DNA of 64,000 nt from Bin103 sp002238925 (GCA_965208065.1 OZ242313.1:2046001-2110000), one strand, 5' to 3'; shown: positions 49,153-62,559, counted from the stretch's first letter. Notes: generated by a model from the sequence alone, not told the origin. Numbers and translations: made by a program.

Positions 49153-50154
49153 ATGGCACAGCGACAGACCACGCGGCGCACGGCTGCCGGCTCCGGTTTC
49201 GGCACCACCGCCGCCGACCTGCCCACGGTGGCCGACCTGCATGCCGCCGCCGAACGAATCGGACCGTACGTACACCGCACGCCGGTGTTCACCAACTCCT
49301 ACCTGGACGCGGAGAGCGGCGCGCGGTTGTTCTTCAAGGCCGAAAACCTGCAGAAGGTGGGCGCGTTCAAGATGCGCGGCGCCGCCAACTTCGTGCTCCA
49401 GCTCAGTGCCGCCGAGGCGCGGCGCGGGGTGGTGACCCACTCCTCCGGCAACCACGGCCAGGCGGTGGCGGCGGCGGCGCGCGCCCACGGCGTGCCCGCC
49501 ACCGTGGTGATGCCGCGCAGTTCGTCGGCCGTCAAACGGGCGGCGGTGGCCGGTTACGGGGCGCACGTTGTGCTGTGCGAAGACGGCGATGCGGCGCGCG
49601 CCGCAGCGGCCGGGCGCATAGAGGCCGAGCAGGGCGCCACCCTCATCCACCCGTACGGGCACCCGCGCATCGTCGCCGGCCAGGGTACGCTGGCACTGGA
49701 GCTGTTCGAGCAGGTGGCGGCGCTGGACACGGTGGTGGCGCCGGTGGGCGGCGGCGGCTGCCTGAGCGGCATCAGCGTGGCGGCGCGCGCCCTGCATCCA
49801 GAGCTGGCCGTGTATGGCGCCGAGCCGGCCGCGGCCGACGACGCCGCGCGCTCCCTGGCCGCCGGGCACATTATCCCCGTCGAACAGCCGGACACGGTGG
49901 CCGACGGCCTGCGCACTTCGCTCGCCCCGCTCACCTTCGCCTTGCTGCGCGGCAACGGCGTGGCAATCCTCACCGTCGAGGAGGCCGACATTATCGCCGC
50001 CATGCGGCTCATCTGGACGCGCATGAAACTGGTGGTCGAGCCGTCCGCCGCGGTTACCCTCGCCGCCGTGCTCGCCCACCCCGAGCCGTTCCGCGGCCGG
50101 CGCGTCGGACTGGTTCTGACCGGCGGCAACGTCGACCTCGACCACCTGCCCTAA
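49153..50154 (+). CDS. PLP-dependent threonine/serine ammonia-lyase
   Basis: A 333-residue fold-type II PLP enzyme. The Schiff-base lysine is Lys73 in NLQKVGAFKMRGA. The substrate loop is THSSGNHGQAVAAAA, and the phosphate-binding glycines are APVGGGGCLSGIS. There is no C-terminal ACT domain, so it is a catabolic-type enzyme (threonine dehydratase, serine racemase or hydroxyaspartate dehydratase). ATG 49153 has GGAGGAG directly upstream. It is probably its own transcription unit. Confidence 0.85.
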   Translation: MAQRQTTRRTAAGSGFGTTAADLPTVADLHAAAERIGPYVHRTPVFTNSYLDAESGARLFFKAENLQKVGAFKMRGAANFVLQLSAAEARRGVVTHSSGNHGQAVAAAARAHGVPATVVMPRSSSAVKRAAVAGYGAHVVLCEDGDAARAAAAGRIEAEQGATLIHPYGHPRIVAGQGTLALELFEQVAALDTVVAPVGGGGCLSGISVAARALHPELAVYGAEPAAADDAARSLAAGHIIPVEQPDTVADGLRTSLAPLTFALLRGNGVAILTVEEADIIAAMRLIWTRMKLVVEPSAAVTLAAVLAHPEPFRGRRVGLVLTGGNVDLDHLP

Positions 50155-50270
50155 TTGCGAGGGTGACAGCCGTCCGCACGATGCCGAGCAGCAGCGGCAC
50201 AGCGGAAAGCAGCGGAACGCCTGGTTGACCGTTGCGTCAGACGGCGCAAGGCGTTAGCTTACAGGGCGCC

Positions 50271-53200
50271 GTGAGTACTACGACACACCAGGTTCCCGAG
50301 CGGCCCTCGGCGGCTGCTTCCCAATCGCGTGAGGCGGTGCAGAGCGTCGCCGATTTTCTTGCCGATCTTGGCCCGCGGGTCAGCGGCGAGTTGCGCACCG
50401 ACATCTACAGCCGCATGCTGTACAGCACTGACGCCAGCATCTACCAGGTGATGCCGCATGCCGTCCTGATTCCGCGCAACGCGGACGACGTGCAGGCCGC
50501 CGTCACCCTGGCCCACGAGCGCCGCATCCCGATCGTGCCGCGCACGGCCGGCTCCAGCCTGGCCGGGCAGGCGATCGGCGAAGCGCTGATCATCGACTTC
50601 TCGCGCCATCTCGATGCCGTCCTCGAGCTGAACAAAGAGGAGAGCTGGGTGCGCGTGCAGCCCGGCATCGTGCTCGACGAGCTCAACCTGTACCTGAAGC
50701 CGCACGGCCTGCAGTTCGGCCCCGACCCGGCGAGCAGCAACCGCGCCGCGATGGGCGGCATCGTGGCCAACAACTCCACCGGCTCCCACTCGATCCTGTA
50801 CGGCATGACCGCCGATCACGTGCTGGAGCTGGACACGTTTCTGAGCGACGGCACCGCCGCCCACCTGGGACCGGTCGAGAACGACGCGCTGGCGCAGTTC
50901 CGGAAGCGCCCCGGCCTGGAAGGGCGCCTGTACCGCGGAATCGCCGACCTTGCGAGCGACAACCTGGACGCCATCCTGGCCGGCACCCCCAAGCACTGGC
51001 GGCGCTGCGGCGGCTACAACCTGGACCGCTTCGTCGACGGCGCGTCGTTCCGCTACCCGCGCGATCCGCGCTTCAACCTGGCCAAGATGATCTCCGGCTC
51101 GGAGGGCACCCTGGCGGTGATGACCGAGCTGAAGCTCGGCGTGGTCGACCTGCCGACCCGCACCGGGCTGGCCGTGGTGCACTTCGACAGCCTGTACGAG
51201 GCGCTGTCGTCGGTGCCGGCGATGCTGGAGACGCGCCCGAGTGCCATCGAGCTGCTCGACAACCTGGGCCTCACCCTGTGCCGGGGCGTGCCGCAGTACG
51301 CACGCCTGCTGTCCACCTTCGTGGAGGGCAATCCCGACTGTGTGCTGATCACCGAGTTTCGCGGCGAGAGCGAGGCCGAGCTGCGTGAATCGGTGGACAA
51401 CCTGCAGCGCCACCTGACGCGCCAGGGGGTGAACACGCGCACGGTGGCGGCGATCGACCCGCAGTTGCAGACCAACGTGTGGACGGTACGCAAGGTGGGC
51501 CTGGGCCTGATGATGAGCATCAAGGGCGACTACAAGCCGATCCCGTTCATCGAGGATGCCGCGGTGCCGCCGCAGTATCTGGCCGACTACGTGACCGAGA
51601 TCCAGCGCTTCTGCAAGGAGGTCGGCACCGAGCGGGTGGCGATGTACGCGCATGCCAGCGCCGGCTGCCTGCACATCAGGCCGCTGATCAACGCCAAGCT
51701 CGCCGCCGACGTGGAGCGGCTGCCGAAGATCGCCTCGTTCGCGGCGGAGCTGCTCGGCCGCTACGGCGGTTCGCTGTCCAGCGAGCACGGCGACGGGCGC
51801 GTGCGAAGCTGGCTCAACGAGCAGTTCTTCGGGCGCGAGTTGTACGACCTGTACCGCCAGGTGAAGGGCATTTTCGACCCGGCCGGCATCCTCAACCCGG
51901 GACAGGTGGTGGATGCGCCGCCGATGACCCGCGATCTGCGCTACGGGGCCGAGTACAAGGTGCTGCAGCAACCCGAGCACCTCGACTTCAGCAGCGACCA
52001 GGGCTTCGACCGCGCGGTCGAGATGTGCAATGGCGCCGGCATCTGCCGCAAGAAGACCGAAGGCACCATGTGCCCCTCGTTCATGGTCACCCGCGAGGAG
52101 GAGCACAGCACGCGCGGTCGCGCCAACCTGTTGCGCGCCGCCATGAGCGGCCGCCTGCCGGCCGAGGAGCTGACCGGCGAGCGCATCTACGAAGCCATGG
52201 ACCTGTGCATCGAGTGCAAGGCGTGCAAGGCGGAGTGCCCGTCGTCGGTGGACATGGCCAAGGTGAAATTCGAGTACCTGGCGCGCTACTACGAGGCCAA
52301 CCCGGTGCCGCCCCGGGTGCGCTTCTTCGCCGACATCGCCAGCGCCAGCCGGGCCAGCAGCGGCTGGCGCGCGCCGATCGTGAACGCGTTGCTCGATGCC
52401 GCGCCGGTGCGCCGGCTGCTGGAAAAGGTGCTCGGGATCAGCAGCAAGCGCACGCTGCCGCACTTCGCCGCGCGGCCGTTCACGCGCTGGTTCGCCGAAC
52501 GCGCCGCCGCCCGGGCCGGTGGCGGACCGGGGGCGCCCGCGCCTGCCGCACCGTCCGGTCAGCTCAACGGCGGCGCGCACCGGGCCCCGAAGTCGACGGC
52601 CAACGGCAGCCCCGCCGGTGGCGGCGCCGCGCAGCCGCGCAGCGTGGTGCTGTTCAACGACACGTTCAACACCTACAACGAACCGGAGGTGGCGATTGCC
52701 GCCGTCGAAGTGCTGGAGGCCGCCGGTTACCGCGTGGTGCTGCCCGGCCACTGGTGCTGCGGGCGCCCGATGGTGTCCAAGGGTTTGGTGGAACAGGCGC
52801 GCGCCGCCGCCCGCGCTACCGTGGACAAGCTGCACCCGCTGGTCGCGCAGGGCATGCCGGTGGTGGGGCTGGAGCCGAGTTGCATCCTCACCCTGAAGGA
52901 CGAGTACCTGTCGTTGCTGCCGGGCGACGCCAAGGCGCAGGCGGTGGCGGAGGCGGTGACGACCTTCGAGGAGTTCGTTGCCGCCGAGGCGCAGGCGGGC
53001 CGCTTCGCGTTGCAATTTCGTCCCGAGGCAGGACGCGTGCTGCTGCACGGCCATTGCCACCAGAAAGCGCTGGTCGGCACCGGCCCCAGTCACCGCGTGC
53101 TGGAACTGGCCGGCTACACCGTGGAAGAGGTGGATTCGGGCTGCTGCGGCATGGCCGGTTCGTTCGGCTACGAGGCGGAGCACCTCGACGTGTCGCTGGC

Positions 53201-53363
53201 AATGGCCGAGCGCCGCCTGTTGCCGGCGGTGCGCGCCGCCGGCGACGACACCGTGATCGCGGCCGCCGGCACCAGTTGCCGGCACCAGATCGCGCACGGC
53301 TGCACCCGCGCCGCCCTGCACCCGGCCCAGGTTCTGCACAACGCCCTGCAGCCCGACCGCTGA
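50271..53363 (+). CDS. FAD-binding oxidoreductase with 4Fe-4S and CCG domains
   Basis: A 1030-residue D-lactate/glycolate-dehydrogenase-like protein. The N-terminal FAD_binding_4 domain has IPIVPRTAGSSLAGQAIGEA and PDPASSNRAAMGGIVANNST. The FAD-oxidase C domain ends DPAGILNPGQVV at about residue 540. A ferredoxin-like module follows: CNGAGICRKKTEGTMCPSFM and CIECKACKAECP. The C-terminal CCG repeats are GHWCCGRPMVSKGL and GCCGMAGSFGYEAEH. Combining these in one chain is the Dld-II/GlcD-GlcF fusion type. GTG 50271 is taken; TTG 50232 is an alternative. Substrate could be D-lactate, glycolate or a similar 2-hydroxyacid. Confidence 0.88.
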   Translation: MSTTTHQVPERPSAAASQSREAVQSVADFLADLGPRVSGELRTDIYSRMLYSTDASIYQVMPHAVLIPRNADDVQAAVTLAHERRIPIVPRTAGSSLAGQAIGEALIIDFSRHLDAVLELNKEESWVRVQPGIVLDELNLYLKPHGLQFGPDPASSNRAAMGGIVANNSTGSHSILYGMTADHVLELDTFLSDGTAAHLGPVENDALAQFRKRPGLEGRLYRGIADLASDNLDAILAGTPKHWRRCGGYNLDRFVDGASFRYPRDPRFNLAKMISGSEGTLAVMTELKLGVVDLPTRTGLAVVHFDSLYEALSSVPAMLETRPSAIELLDNLGLTLCRGVPQYARLLSTFVEGNPDCVLITEFRGESEAELRESVDNLQRHLTRQGVNTRTVAAIDPQLQTNVWTVRKVGLGLMMSIKGDYKPIPFIEDAAVPPQYLADYVTEIQRFCKEVGTERVAMYAHASAGCLHIRPLINAKLAADVERLPKIASFAAELLGRYGGSLSSEHGDGRVRSWLNEQFFGRELYDLYRQVKGIFDPAGILNPGQVVDAPPMTRDLRYGAEYKVLQQPEHLDFSSDQGFDRAVEMCNGAGICRKKTEGTMCPSFMVTREEEHSTRGRANLLRAAMSGRLPAEELTGERIYEAMDLCIECKACKAECPSSVDMAKVKFEYLARYYEANPVPPRVRFFADIASASRASSGWRAPIVNALLDAAPVRRLLEKVLGISSKRTLPHFAARPFTRWFAERAAARAGGGPGAPAPAAPSGQLNGGAHRAPKSTANGSPAGGGAAQPRSVVLFNDTFNTYNEPEVAIAAVEVLEAAGYRVVLPGHWCCGRPMVSKGLVEQARAAARATVDKLHPLVAQGMPVVGLEPSCILTLKDEYLSLLPGDAKAQAVAEAVTTFEEFVAAEAQAGRFALQFRPEAGRVLLHGHCHQKALVGTGPSHRVLELAGYTVEEVDSGCCGMAGSFGYEAEHLDVSLAMAERRLLPAVRAAGDDTVIAAAGTSCRHQIAHGCTRAALHPAQVLHNALQPDR

Positions 53364-53401
53364 CCCCGGCAGGCGCACTGCCGCCCGGTCCGGCGTCGAC
53401 G

Positions 53402-53923
53402 TTAACTTCCGGCGGTTGCCCGTCCGTTGGCTATGAGGAAGGCGTCGGCGGCGTCTTCGACCGACTCCTGGATGGCCTGCAGGATGGAGGTTCGGTCGCC
53501 GAGTCCGAGCCGTCCGAAGCGGCGGGCGATCAGCAGGCGCTGGCCGCCGAGCGGGGAGTGGAGAGCGAAGTAGGCCTCGACCGCGTACACGAAGGAGCCG
53601 TCCTCCCGGTCGAGGCATGACACCGACAGATCGAGATAGAGCTGGTCGGACAGCGCGCGCGAGGTGCTGAGTTGGCGCGGCCCGATGTTCCGGCTGGCGA
53701 GGACGGCATCAATGATGCCCGCGGCATGCGCGTCGCGAATCGGACACTCGCTGTGCGTTTCGTGGAAGTAGTACAACTGCCCCGGATCACGCGTGGCGTG
53801 CTCGATGGCATCCTGCACCCAATCCATCGATTCCGCGGCCAGGGGTGCGCCGGCGGCCAGCAGGAATGCTGTGCCGCAGACGGCGGCGATCAATACTCGG
53901 CTGATTCGCGACATGCCTGCCAT
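53402..53923 (-). CDS. Hypothetical secreted protein
   Basis: A 173-residue protein with a clear signal peptide, VLIAAVCGTAFLLAAGAPLA, and probable cleavage after AAES. The mature part contains two cysteines (in ETHSECPIRDAH and LSVSCLDREDG), which could form a disulfide. I do not recognise the family. ATG 53923 (MAGMSRIS) or ATG 53914 (MSRIS) may be the start. It lies 23 bases downstream of the lipoprotein gene on the same strand and may be co-transcribed with it. Confidence 0.55.
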   Translation of the reverse strand: MAGMSRISRVLIAAVCGTAFLLAAGAPLAAESMDWVQDAIEHATRDPGQLYYFHETHSECPIRDAHAAGIIDAVLASRNIGPRQLSTSRALSDQLYLDLSVSCLDREDGSFVYAVEAYFALHSPLGGQRLLIARRFGRLGLGDRTSILQAIQESVEDAADAFLIANGRATAGS

Positions 53924-53946
53924 GGTGGCCGCGCCCGCCGCCGCGG

Positions 53947-54609
53947 TCAAGTTGGCAGCCGGTAGGCGCTGCCGAAGCCGCGCACCAGGTGGCTCGCCAG
54001 CCAGCGTCCGCTGCCGTCGCGCGGCGATCCGCGCAGGCGCATCGGTGCGTTCAGCCGGCGTACGTCCGGGTGGCGCAGGTTCATTTGCTCGACGATGACG
54101 CCGCGGCGCACGTGGTTGTGCAGGTAGCTGATGGTACCGTTGCGGTCCACCGCCACTACCAGCCCCATGTGGGTCAGGTCGTCGTCCCAGCGGCGGTTGC
54201 CGTTGCGGTCCCAGGTGTTGTCGAAAAACACGATGTCGCCGGGCTCCGGCCGGGCGTTGGCGGTGGCCGGACGGTAGAGCCGGTGGTCGCGCATCATCTC
54301 GTACAGGCGTGCGACGCCGTTGCCGCGGTAGCGGTGAAAGCGGCCGCCCAGGTTGATGCCGGCGCCGGCATACACGGCCAGCACCGCGCCGGTGCAGTCG
54401 TCGCGGTACTCGGTGCCGCCCACGTACAGCCGGTCCATCCCGATCAGGTCGTGCGCCGACCGCACCAGGCGCTGCTGGCGTTCGCCGAGTCCGGGCCCGG
54501 CCATGCCCGGCGGCGCGTACCGCGCCTGCCCCGTCGTGCAGCCGCTCAGCACCACTGCCACCAGCGCCACTGCCACCAGCGTCGGCGAGGCTTGGGCAGA
54601 GGTCTTCAT
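53947..54609 (-). CDS. CHAP/NlpC-like cysteine peptidase lipoprotein
   Basis: A 220-residue lipoprotein. The signal and lipobox are LVAVALVAVVLSGCTTG. The body resembles CHAP/NlpC-P60 amidases: candidate nucleophile Cys in YRDDCTGAVLAVYAGAGINL, substrate side ARPEPGDIVFFDNTWDRNGN, and His in DLTHMGLVVAVDRNGTISYL. It would cut peptidoglycan stem peptides at the cell envelope. ATG 54609 is chosen for the correct signal peptide length. It is divergent from acnA. Confidence 0.7.
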   Translation of the reverse strand: MKTSAQASPTLVAVALVAVVLSGCTTGQARYAPPGMAGPGLGERQQRLVRSAHDLIGMDRLYVGGTEYRDDCTGAVLAVYAGAGINLGGRFHRYRGNGVARLYEMMRDHRLYRPATANARPEPGDIVFFDNTWDRNGNRRWDDDLTHMGLVVAVDRNGTISYLHNHVRRGVIVEQMNLRHPDVRRLNAPMRLRGSPRDGSGRWLASHLVRGFGSAYRLPT

Positions 54610-54653
54610 CGTCGTCCATGCGGCGGAGTGACCGTTCAGGCTCACCCTTCCAT

Positions 54654-54682
54654 TATCGGCGTGCTCCGAGAGTATCGGCGTG
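54654..54682. promoter_or_regulatory. Direct repeat TATCGGCGTG upstream of acnA
   Basis: Two exact TATCGGCGTG copies start at 54654 and 54673, 19 bases apart, in the 164-base gap between the divergent lipoprotein and aconitase genes. Spacing of about two helical turns suits a dimeric regulator. No known consensus is recognised. Confidence 0.3.
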
Positions 54683-54773
54683 GCGCATGCGGCGGGGCGC
54701 TGCGGGGCCTTGGCGGCTGGACGCGGGGCCGCGCTCGCGCATACTTTGTGGACCGGAGGTACCGCCGCCGACC

Positions 54774-57517
<2,744 letters not shown>

Positions 57518-57521
<4 letters not shown>

Positions 57522-58285
57522 CTTTCGTTCGTTTTGCCCGTGAAGATGCCTGTGAAGACGAAATCGTTGCCTACGGCCTGCTCGCCGGGGACGAGATCCA
57601 GCCGCTCGACGGTTCGCCGTTCGGCTCCTGGTCGGAGGCGGGCGCTCCCGTCGCGCTCGGCGCCGTGCGCCTGCTCGCCCCGGTCGACCCGGGCAAGGGG
57701 CTGGCGCTGGCCGGCAACTTCCGCGATCACCTCGGCGGCACCCCGGAGCCGACCCAGCCGGAGCCGTTCTGGAAGACCCCGAACGCGTTCATCGGCCCCG
57801 GCGACACCATCCTGCTGCCCCCGAACCTGGCGCGGGTGGACGCCGAGGGCGAGGCGGTGGCGGTTATCGGCCAGTGGTGCAGCCGCGTAAGTGAGCGCGA
57901 GGCGCTCAGCTACGTGCTCGGCTACACCTGCGGCAACGACGTCAGCGGGCGGCCCTGGCAGGGCGGCGACAACCAGTGGTGGCGCGCCAAGAGTGCCGAC
58001 ACCTTCGGACCCATCGGCCCCGCCATCGCCACTGGCCTCGACCCCGCCGACCTGTCGGTGGTTACCCGCATCAACGGCAACGAGGTGCAGCGCTGCGGGC
58101 TTGCCGACATGATCCACAACTTCGCCGTCACCATCTCGTTCATCAGCCAGGCCGTCACCCTGCAGCCCGGCGACGTGATCTTCTCCGGCACCTCCGGTAC
58201 CCCCGCCCAGCTCAACGACGGCGACACCTGCGAAGTGGAGATCCCCGGCGTCGGCACCCTGAGCAACCCGGTCAAACTGCGCTGA
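57518..58285 (+). CDS. Fumarylacetoacetate hydrolase (FAH) family protein
   Basis: A 255-residue FAH-fold enzyme. The core has LALAGNFRDHLGG, the metal region RVDAEGEAVAVIGQWC, then YVLGYTCGNDVSGRPWQGGD and QPGDVIFSGTSGTPAQLNDG. The usual metal-binding DYEAELAVVIG motif is altered to DAEGEAVAVIG, so one ligand may be shifted. FAH-family members cleave or decarboxylate acylpyruvates or dehydrate sugar acids. GTG 57518 overlaps the acnA stop, linking it to central carbon metabolism; oxaloacetate tautomerase or decarboxylase would fit this place but is unproven. Confidence 0.82.
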
Positions 58286-58289
58286 GCGG

Positions 58290-58806
58290 TCAGGAGAGGT
58301 GGGGCGGGGCGATCTGGCGGAGCGCTTCGTAGACCACCACCGCCACGGCGTTGGCCAGGTTGAGGGAGCGCAGACCGGTGCGCATCGGGATGCGCGCGGT
58401 GGCGGCGGCGTGGCGGGCGCGCAGTTCGGCGGGCAGGCCGGCGGTCTCGTTGCCGAACAGCAGGTACGCTCCCGGCCGGTAGCGGAACTCGGTATACGGC
58501 TTCGCGCCATGGGTTGAGAGCAGCACCAGTTGCCCGGCCGGCGCGGCGGCGGCGGTCAGCACCGGTTTCAGGCCGGCATGCCGGTGCACGGCCACCTGCG
58601 GCCAGTAGTCGAGGCCGGCGCGGCGCACGGCGCTCTCCGACACCGAGAAGCCGAGCGGTTCCACCAGGTGCAGTGCGGCCCCCACCGCGGCGCAGGTGCG
58701 CGCGATGTTGCCGGTGTTCTGCGGAATCTGCGGCTGGTAGAGCACGACGTGCAGGATGGCGCCGTGTTGCGCACCGCCGGGCGTATCCGCGGGCGGCGCC
58801 GGCCGG

Positions 58807-58823
<17 letters not shown>
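58290..58823 (-). CDS. trmL: tRNA (cytidine(34)-2'-O)-methyltransferase
   Basis: A 177-residue SPOUT methyltransferase modifying the wobble base of leucine tRNAs. Motifs are HVVLYQPQIPQNTGNIARTC at the start, YLLFGNETAGLP, and the SAM-binding knot IPMRTGLRSLNLANAVAVVV, then YEALRQ. GTG 58823 is the outer start; about 20 residues precede the conserved region, so a later start is possible. The start overlaps the cysK 3' end by 17 bases on the same strand. It is convergent with the FAH gene, 4 bases apart. Confidence 0.9.
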
Positions 58824-59769
<946 letters not shown>

Positions 59770-59796
59770 GCCTGCCTGTGATGTTCGGTTGAATGT

Positions 59797-61413
59797 GTGC
59801 CGGGGAGTACGATACCCTACGGGCCACCCTTGAGCCATTCCACTTCTACCCAAATTCTACCGGATGCTTCGCGTCCCGAAACGCTGCCGCGGACCCTGGA
59901 GGCGCTACGCGCCCTCGGCTACCCCGCGGATCGCACCGTCAAGGAGGAGATGCGCGACAACCTGGTGCGCATGCTGCGCGACGGGGCGCAGGTCGGCGAC
60001 CTGTTTCCCGGCATCCTCGGTTATGAGAAGACCGTGCTGCCCGGGCTGGTGAACGCCATCCTGTCGCGGCACGACTTTATCCTGCTCGGGCTGCGCGGAC
60101 AGGCCAAGACGCGCATTCTGCGCTCCCTGGTCCGGTTTCTCGACCGGTACGTCCCCGCCATCGACGGCACCGACCTGAACGAGAACCCGTTCCGGCCGAT
60201 CACCACGCAGGGCCGCAGGATCGTCGCCGAGCACGGCGGCGACACCCCGATCCGCTGGCTCGAGACGGAGGAGCGCTACCAGGAGAAGCTGGCCACGCCG
60301 GATGTCACCATCGCCGACCTGATTGGCGACGTCGATCCGATCAAGGCCGCCACCCAGCGCCTGTCCTACGCCGACCAGGGCGTGATCCACTACGGCATCG
60401 TGCCGCGCACCAACCGCGGCATCTTCGCCATCAACGAGGTGCCCGACCTGCCGCCGCGCATCCAGGTGGGGCTGCTCAACATCCTCGAGGAGAAGGACTT
60501 CCAGATCCGCGGCTTTCCGCTGCGCATCCCGCTCGACATCTGCATGGTGTTCTCGGCCAACCCGGAGGACTACACCAACCGCGGCAACATCATCTCGCCG
60601 CTCAAGGACCGCATCGACTCGCAGATCATTACCCACTATCCGGCCGACATGGAGCACGCCCTGGCGATTACCCGCCAGGAAGCGTGGGAGAGCCGCAACG
60701 GCGCCGCCAGCATCGTGATCCCGGAGTACTTTCGGGAGTTGATCGAGGACGTGGCGTTCGAGGCGCGCGGCAGCGAGTTCGTGGACCAGAAGTCGGGCGT
60801 GTCGGCGCGCATGACCATCGCGCTGCTGGAGAACGTCATCTCCAACGTGGAGCGGCGCTGCCTGCAGCACGGCGACGGCGTGGCCTATCCGCGGCTGTCG
60901 GACCTGCACATGGCGTTGCCGGCGATTACCGGCAAGCTGGAGTTGGTCTACGAGGGCGAGCAGGAGGGGCCGGCGCTGGTGGCGCGCAAGATCATCGGGC
61001 AGGCGGTGCGGCGCACGTTTCGGCGCTACTTTCCCAAGCCGGACGTCAAGGTGCGAGACGGCAAGGAGGGCAAGGCCGGCGAGGAAGAGGCAGAGACGTC
61101 GGCGGACGGAACCTCCCCATACGCTCCGATCGTGAGGTGGTTCTCGCAGGGCAACACCGTGGAGACGGCGGACGATCTGGTATACCGCGACTACGCGCAG
61201 CGTCTGGCGCAGGTCGACGGGCTGCGCGAGCTGGCCGAAGCAGGGCTGAAGATCGGCGCCGCCGAGGAGGCCGGCCTGGCGATGGAGCTGGTTCTGGAGG
61301 GGCTGCACCAGCACTCGATGGTGTCCAAGCGCGATCTGGACAGCACCACCTCCTACCGCGACATGCTCAAGGCGATGTTCGACCAGATGAGCGACGAGGA
61401 CGACCCCGACTGA
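59797..61413 (+). CDS. MoxR/magnesium-chelatase-I-like AAA+ ATPase
   Basis: A 538-residue AAA+ protein from the GTG at 59797; TTG 59830 is an alternative and no start has a good ribosome binding site. The P-loop is unusual, LLGLRGQAKTRILRSLVRF, reading GLRGQAKT. Walker B-like features lie in YGIVPRTNRGIFAINEVPDL, and sensor 1 is MVFSANPEDYTNRGNIISPL. An acidic C-terminal insert (EGKAGEEEAETSADG) precedes a helical end. Such AAA+ ATPases pair with VWA proteins, as here, where the VWA gene follows 26 bases later. They remodel or load metal into partner complexes. The client is unknown. Confidence 0.85.
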   Translation: MPGSTIPYGPPLSHSTSTQILPDASRPETLPRTLEALRALGYPADRTVKEEMRDNLVRMLRDGAQVGDLFPGILGYEKTVLPGLVNAILSRHDFILLGLRGQAKTRILRSLVRFLDRYVPAIDGTDLNENPFRPITTQGRRIVAEHGGDTPIRWLETEERYQEKLATPDVTIADLIGDVDPIKAATQRLSYADQGVIHYGIVPRTNRGIFAINEVPDLPPRIQVGLLNILEEKDFQIRGFPLRIPLDICMVFSANPEDYTNRGNIISPLKDRIDSQIITHYPADMEHALAITRQEAWESRNGAASIVIPEYFRELIEDVAFEARGSEFVDQKSGVSARMTIALLENVISNVERRCLQHGDGVAYPRLSDLHMALPAITGKLELVYEGEQEGPALVARKIIGQAVRRTFRRYFPKPDVKVRDGKEGKAGEEEAETSADGTSPYAPIVRWFSQGNTVETADDLVYRDYAQRLAQVDGLRELAEAGLKIGAAEEAGLAMELVLEGLHQHSMVSKRDLDSTTSYRDMLKAMFDQMSDEDDPD

Positions 61414-61439
61414 CGGCGCGCACCTGACGGAGGAGAGGA

Positions 61440-62528
61440 ATGAAGTTCGAATACCTGAAATGGGATGAGTCGCTGGCCGCCGCGCTGCAGAACTTCTCCA
61501 ACCTCATGAACCTGTTCAATTTCCTGCTGCTGCAGGCGAGCGGCGACGTCGACAAGGTACTGGAGTGGATGAAGTACCTGCAGCGGCGCGGCTTCATCGA
61601 CGAGCGGTTCGACCTGGACGAGTTTCGGGAGCAGCTCGAGCGCGAGGCGATCATCGCGCGCGACGGCGACGGGTTTTCGCTTACCGCGCGCGGCGAGCAG
61701 CAGATCCGCAAGGAATCGCTGAAGCTGGTGTTCAACAACCTACAGAAGGGCGGCTTCGGGCAGCACCGCACGCCGCACACCGGCGACGGGGGCGAGCGGC
61801 TGCCGGAGACGCGGCCCTACCGGTTCGGCGATCCGATCACCCAGATCGACGCCTTCGCCACCATCAATAACGCCGTCAAGCGCAGCGGCGTGGACGACAT
61901 TCAGCTCGGCGAGCAGGATTTCGAGGTGTTCGACACCGAACACAACTCCTCCTGCGCCACGGTGCTGCTGATCGACCTCAGCCACAGCATGATCCTGTAC
62001 GGCGAGGACCGCATCACCCCCGCCAAGCAGGTGGCGCTTGCGCTGTACGAGCTGATCACCTCGCAGTTCCCGAAGGACAGCCTGCACGTCGCCTACTTTG
62101 GCGACGACGCGCGCATGATCGAGGTGCGCGACATCCCCTATCTGAAGGTGGGGCCGTTCCATACCAACACCAAGGCCGGGCTGCAACTCGCCCAGCAGGT
62201 GCTGCGCAACCAGAAGCACCCCAACAAGCAGGTGTTCATGATCACCGACGGCAAGCCGTCCGCCATCTTCGAGAACGGCCGCCTGTACAAGAACTCGTTC
62301 GGCCTCGATCCCAAGATCGTCAATCAGACCCTCCAGGAGGCCGCCGCCTGCAAGCGGCAAGGCATCGTGATCACCACCTTCATGGTCACCGAGGATCCCT
62401 ACCTGGTGCAGTTCGTGGAAGAGCTGTCGCGGGTCAACAGCGGGCGCGCCTATTACTCGTCACTCGACAACCTCGGCAACTACATCTTCGCCGACTACGC
62501 CAAAAACCGCCGCCGCAACGTCCGCTAG
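61440..62528 (+). CDS. VWA domain protein, partner of the AAA+ ATPase
   Basis: A 362-residue protein. The N-terminal half is helical (LNFLLLQASG-type stretch, LEWMKYLQRRGFIDERFDLD). The C-terminal von Willebrand A domain has the MIDAS DxSxS in VLLIDLSHSMILYGEDRI, then VFMITDGKPSAIF. It is preceded by GGAGGAGAGG and co-transcribed with the AAA+ gene. MIDAS sites bind a metal and partner protein, usually the AAA+ ring. Its TAG stop lies inside the TAGCC repeat. Confidence 0.85.
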   Translation: MKFEYLKWDESLAAALQNFSNLMNLFNFLLLQASGDVDKVLEWMKYLQRRGFIDERFDLDEFREQLEREAIIARDGDGFSLTARGEQQIRKESLKLVFNNLQKGGFGQHRTPHTGDGGERLPETRPYRFGDPITQIDAFATINNAVKRSGVDDIQLGEQDFEVFDTEHNSSCATVLLIDLSHSMILYGEDRITPAKQVALALYELITSQFPKDSLHVAYFGDDARMIEVRDIPYLKVGPFHTNTKAGLQLAQQVLRNQKHPNKQVFMITDGKPSAIFENGRLYKNSFGLDPKIVNQTLQEAAACKRQGIVITTFMVTEDPYLVQFVEELSRVNSGRAYYSSLDNLGNYIFADYAKNRRRNVR

Positions 62529-62559
62529 CCTAGCCTAGCCTAGCCTGGCCTAGCGCTAG
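62526..62559. repeat. TAGCC pentanucleotide repeat with CTAGCGCTAG palindrome
   Basis: Four TAGCC units (62526-62545), a TGGCC variant and the 10-bp palindrome CTAGCGCTAG (62550-62559) fill the 37-base gap between the convergent VWA and aspS genes. The first TAG is the VWA stop. It may fold as a bidirectional 3' hairpin. T-runs are absent. Confidence 0.6.

Noticed and set aside
50259..53618. An open frame of over 1100 codons on the - strand
   Set aside because: It lies entirely antisense to the FAD/Fe-S oxidoreductase, whose motifs are unmistakable. High G+C leaves few stops in the opposite frame, and its translation is low complexity (Arg, His, Gln, Val) with no domain.
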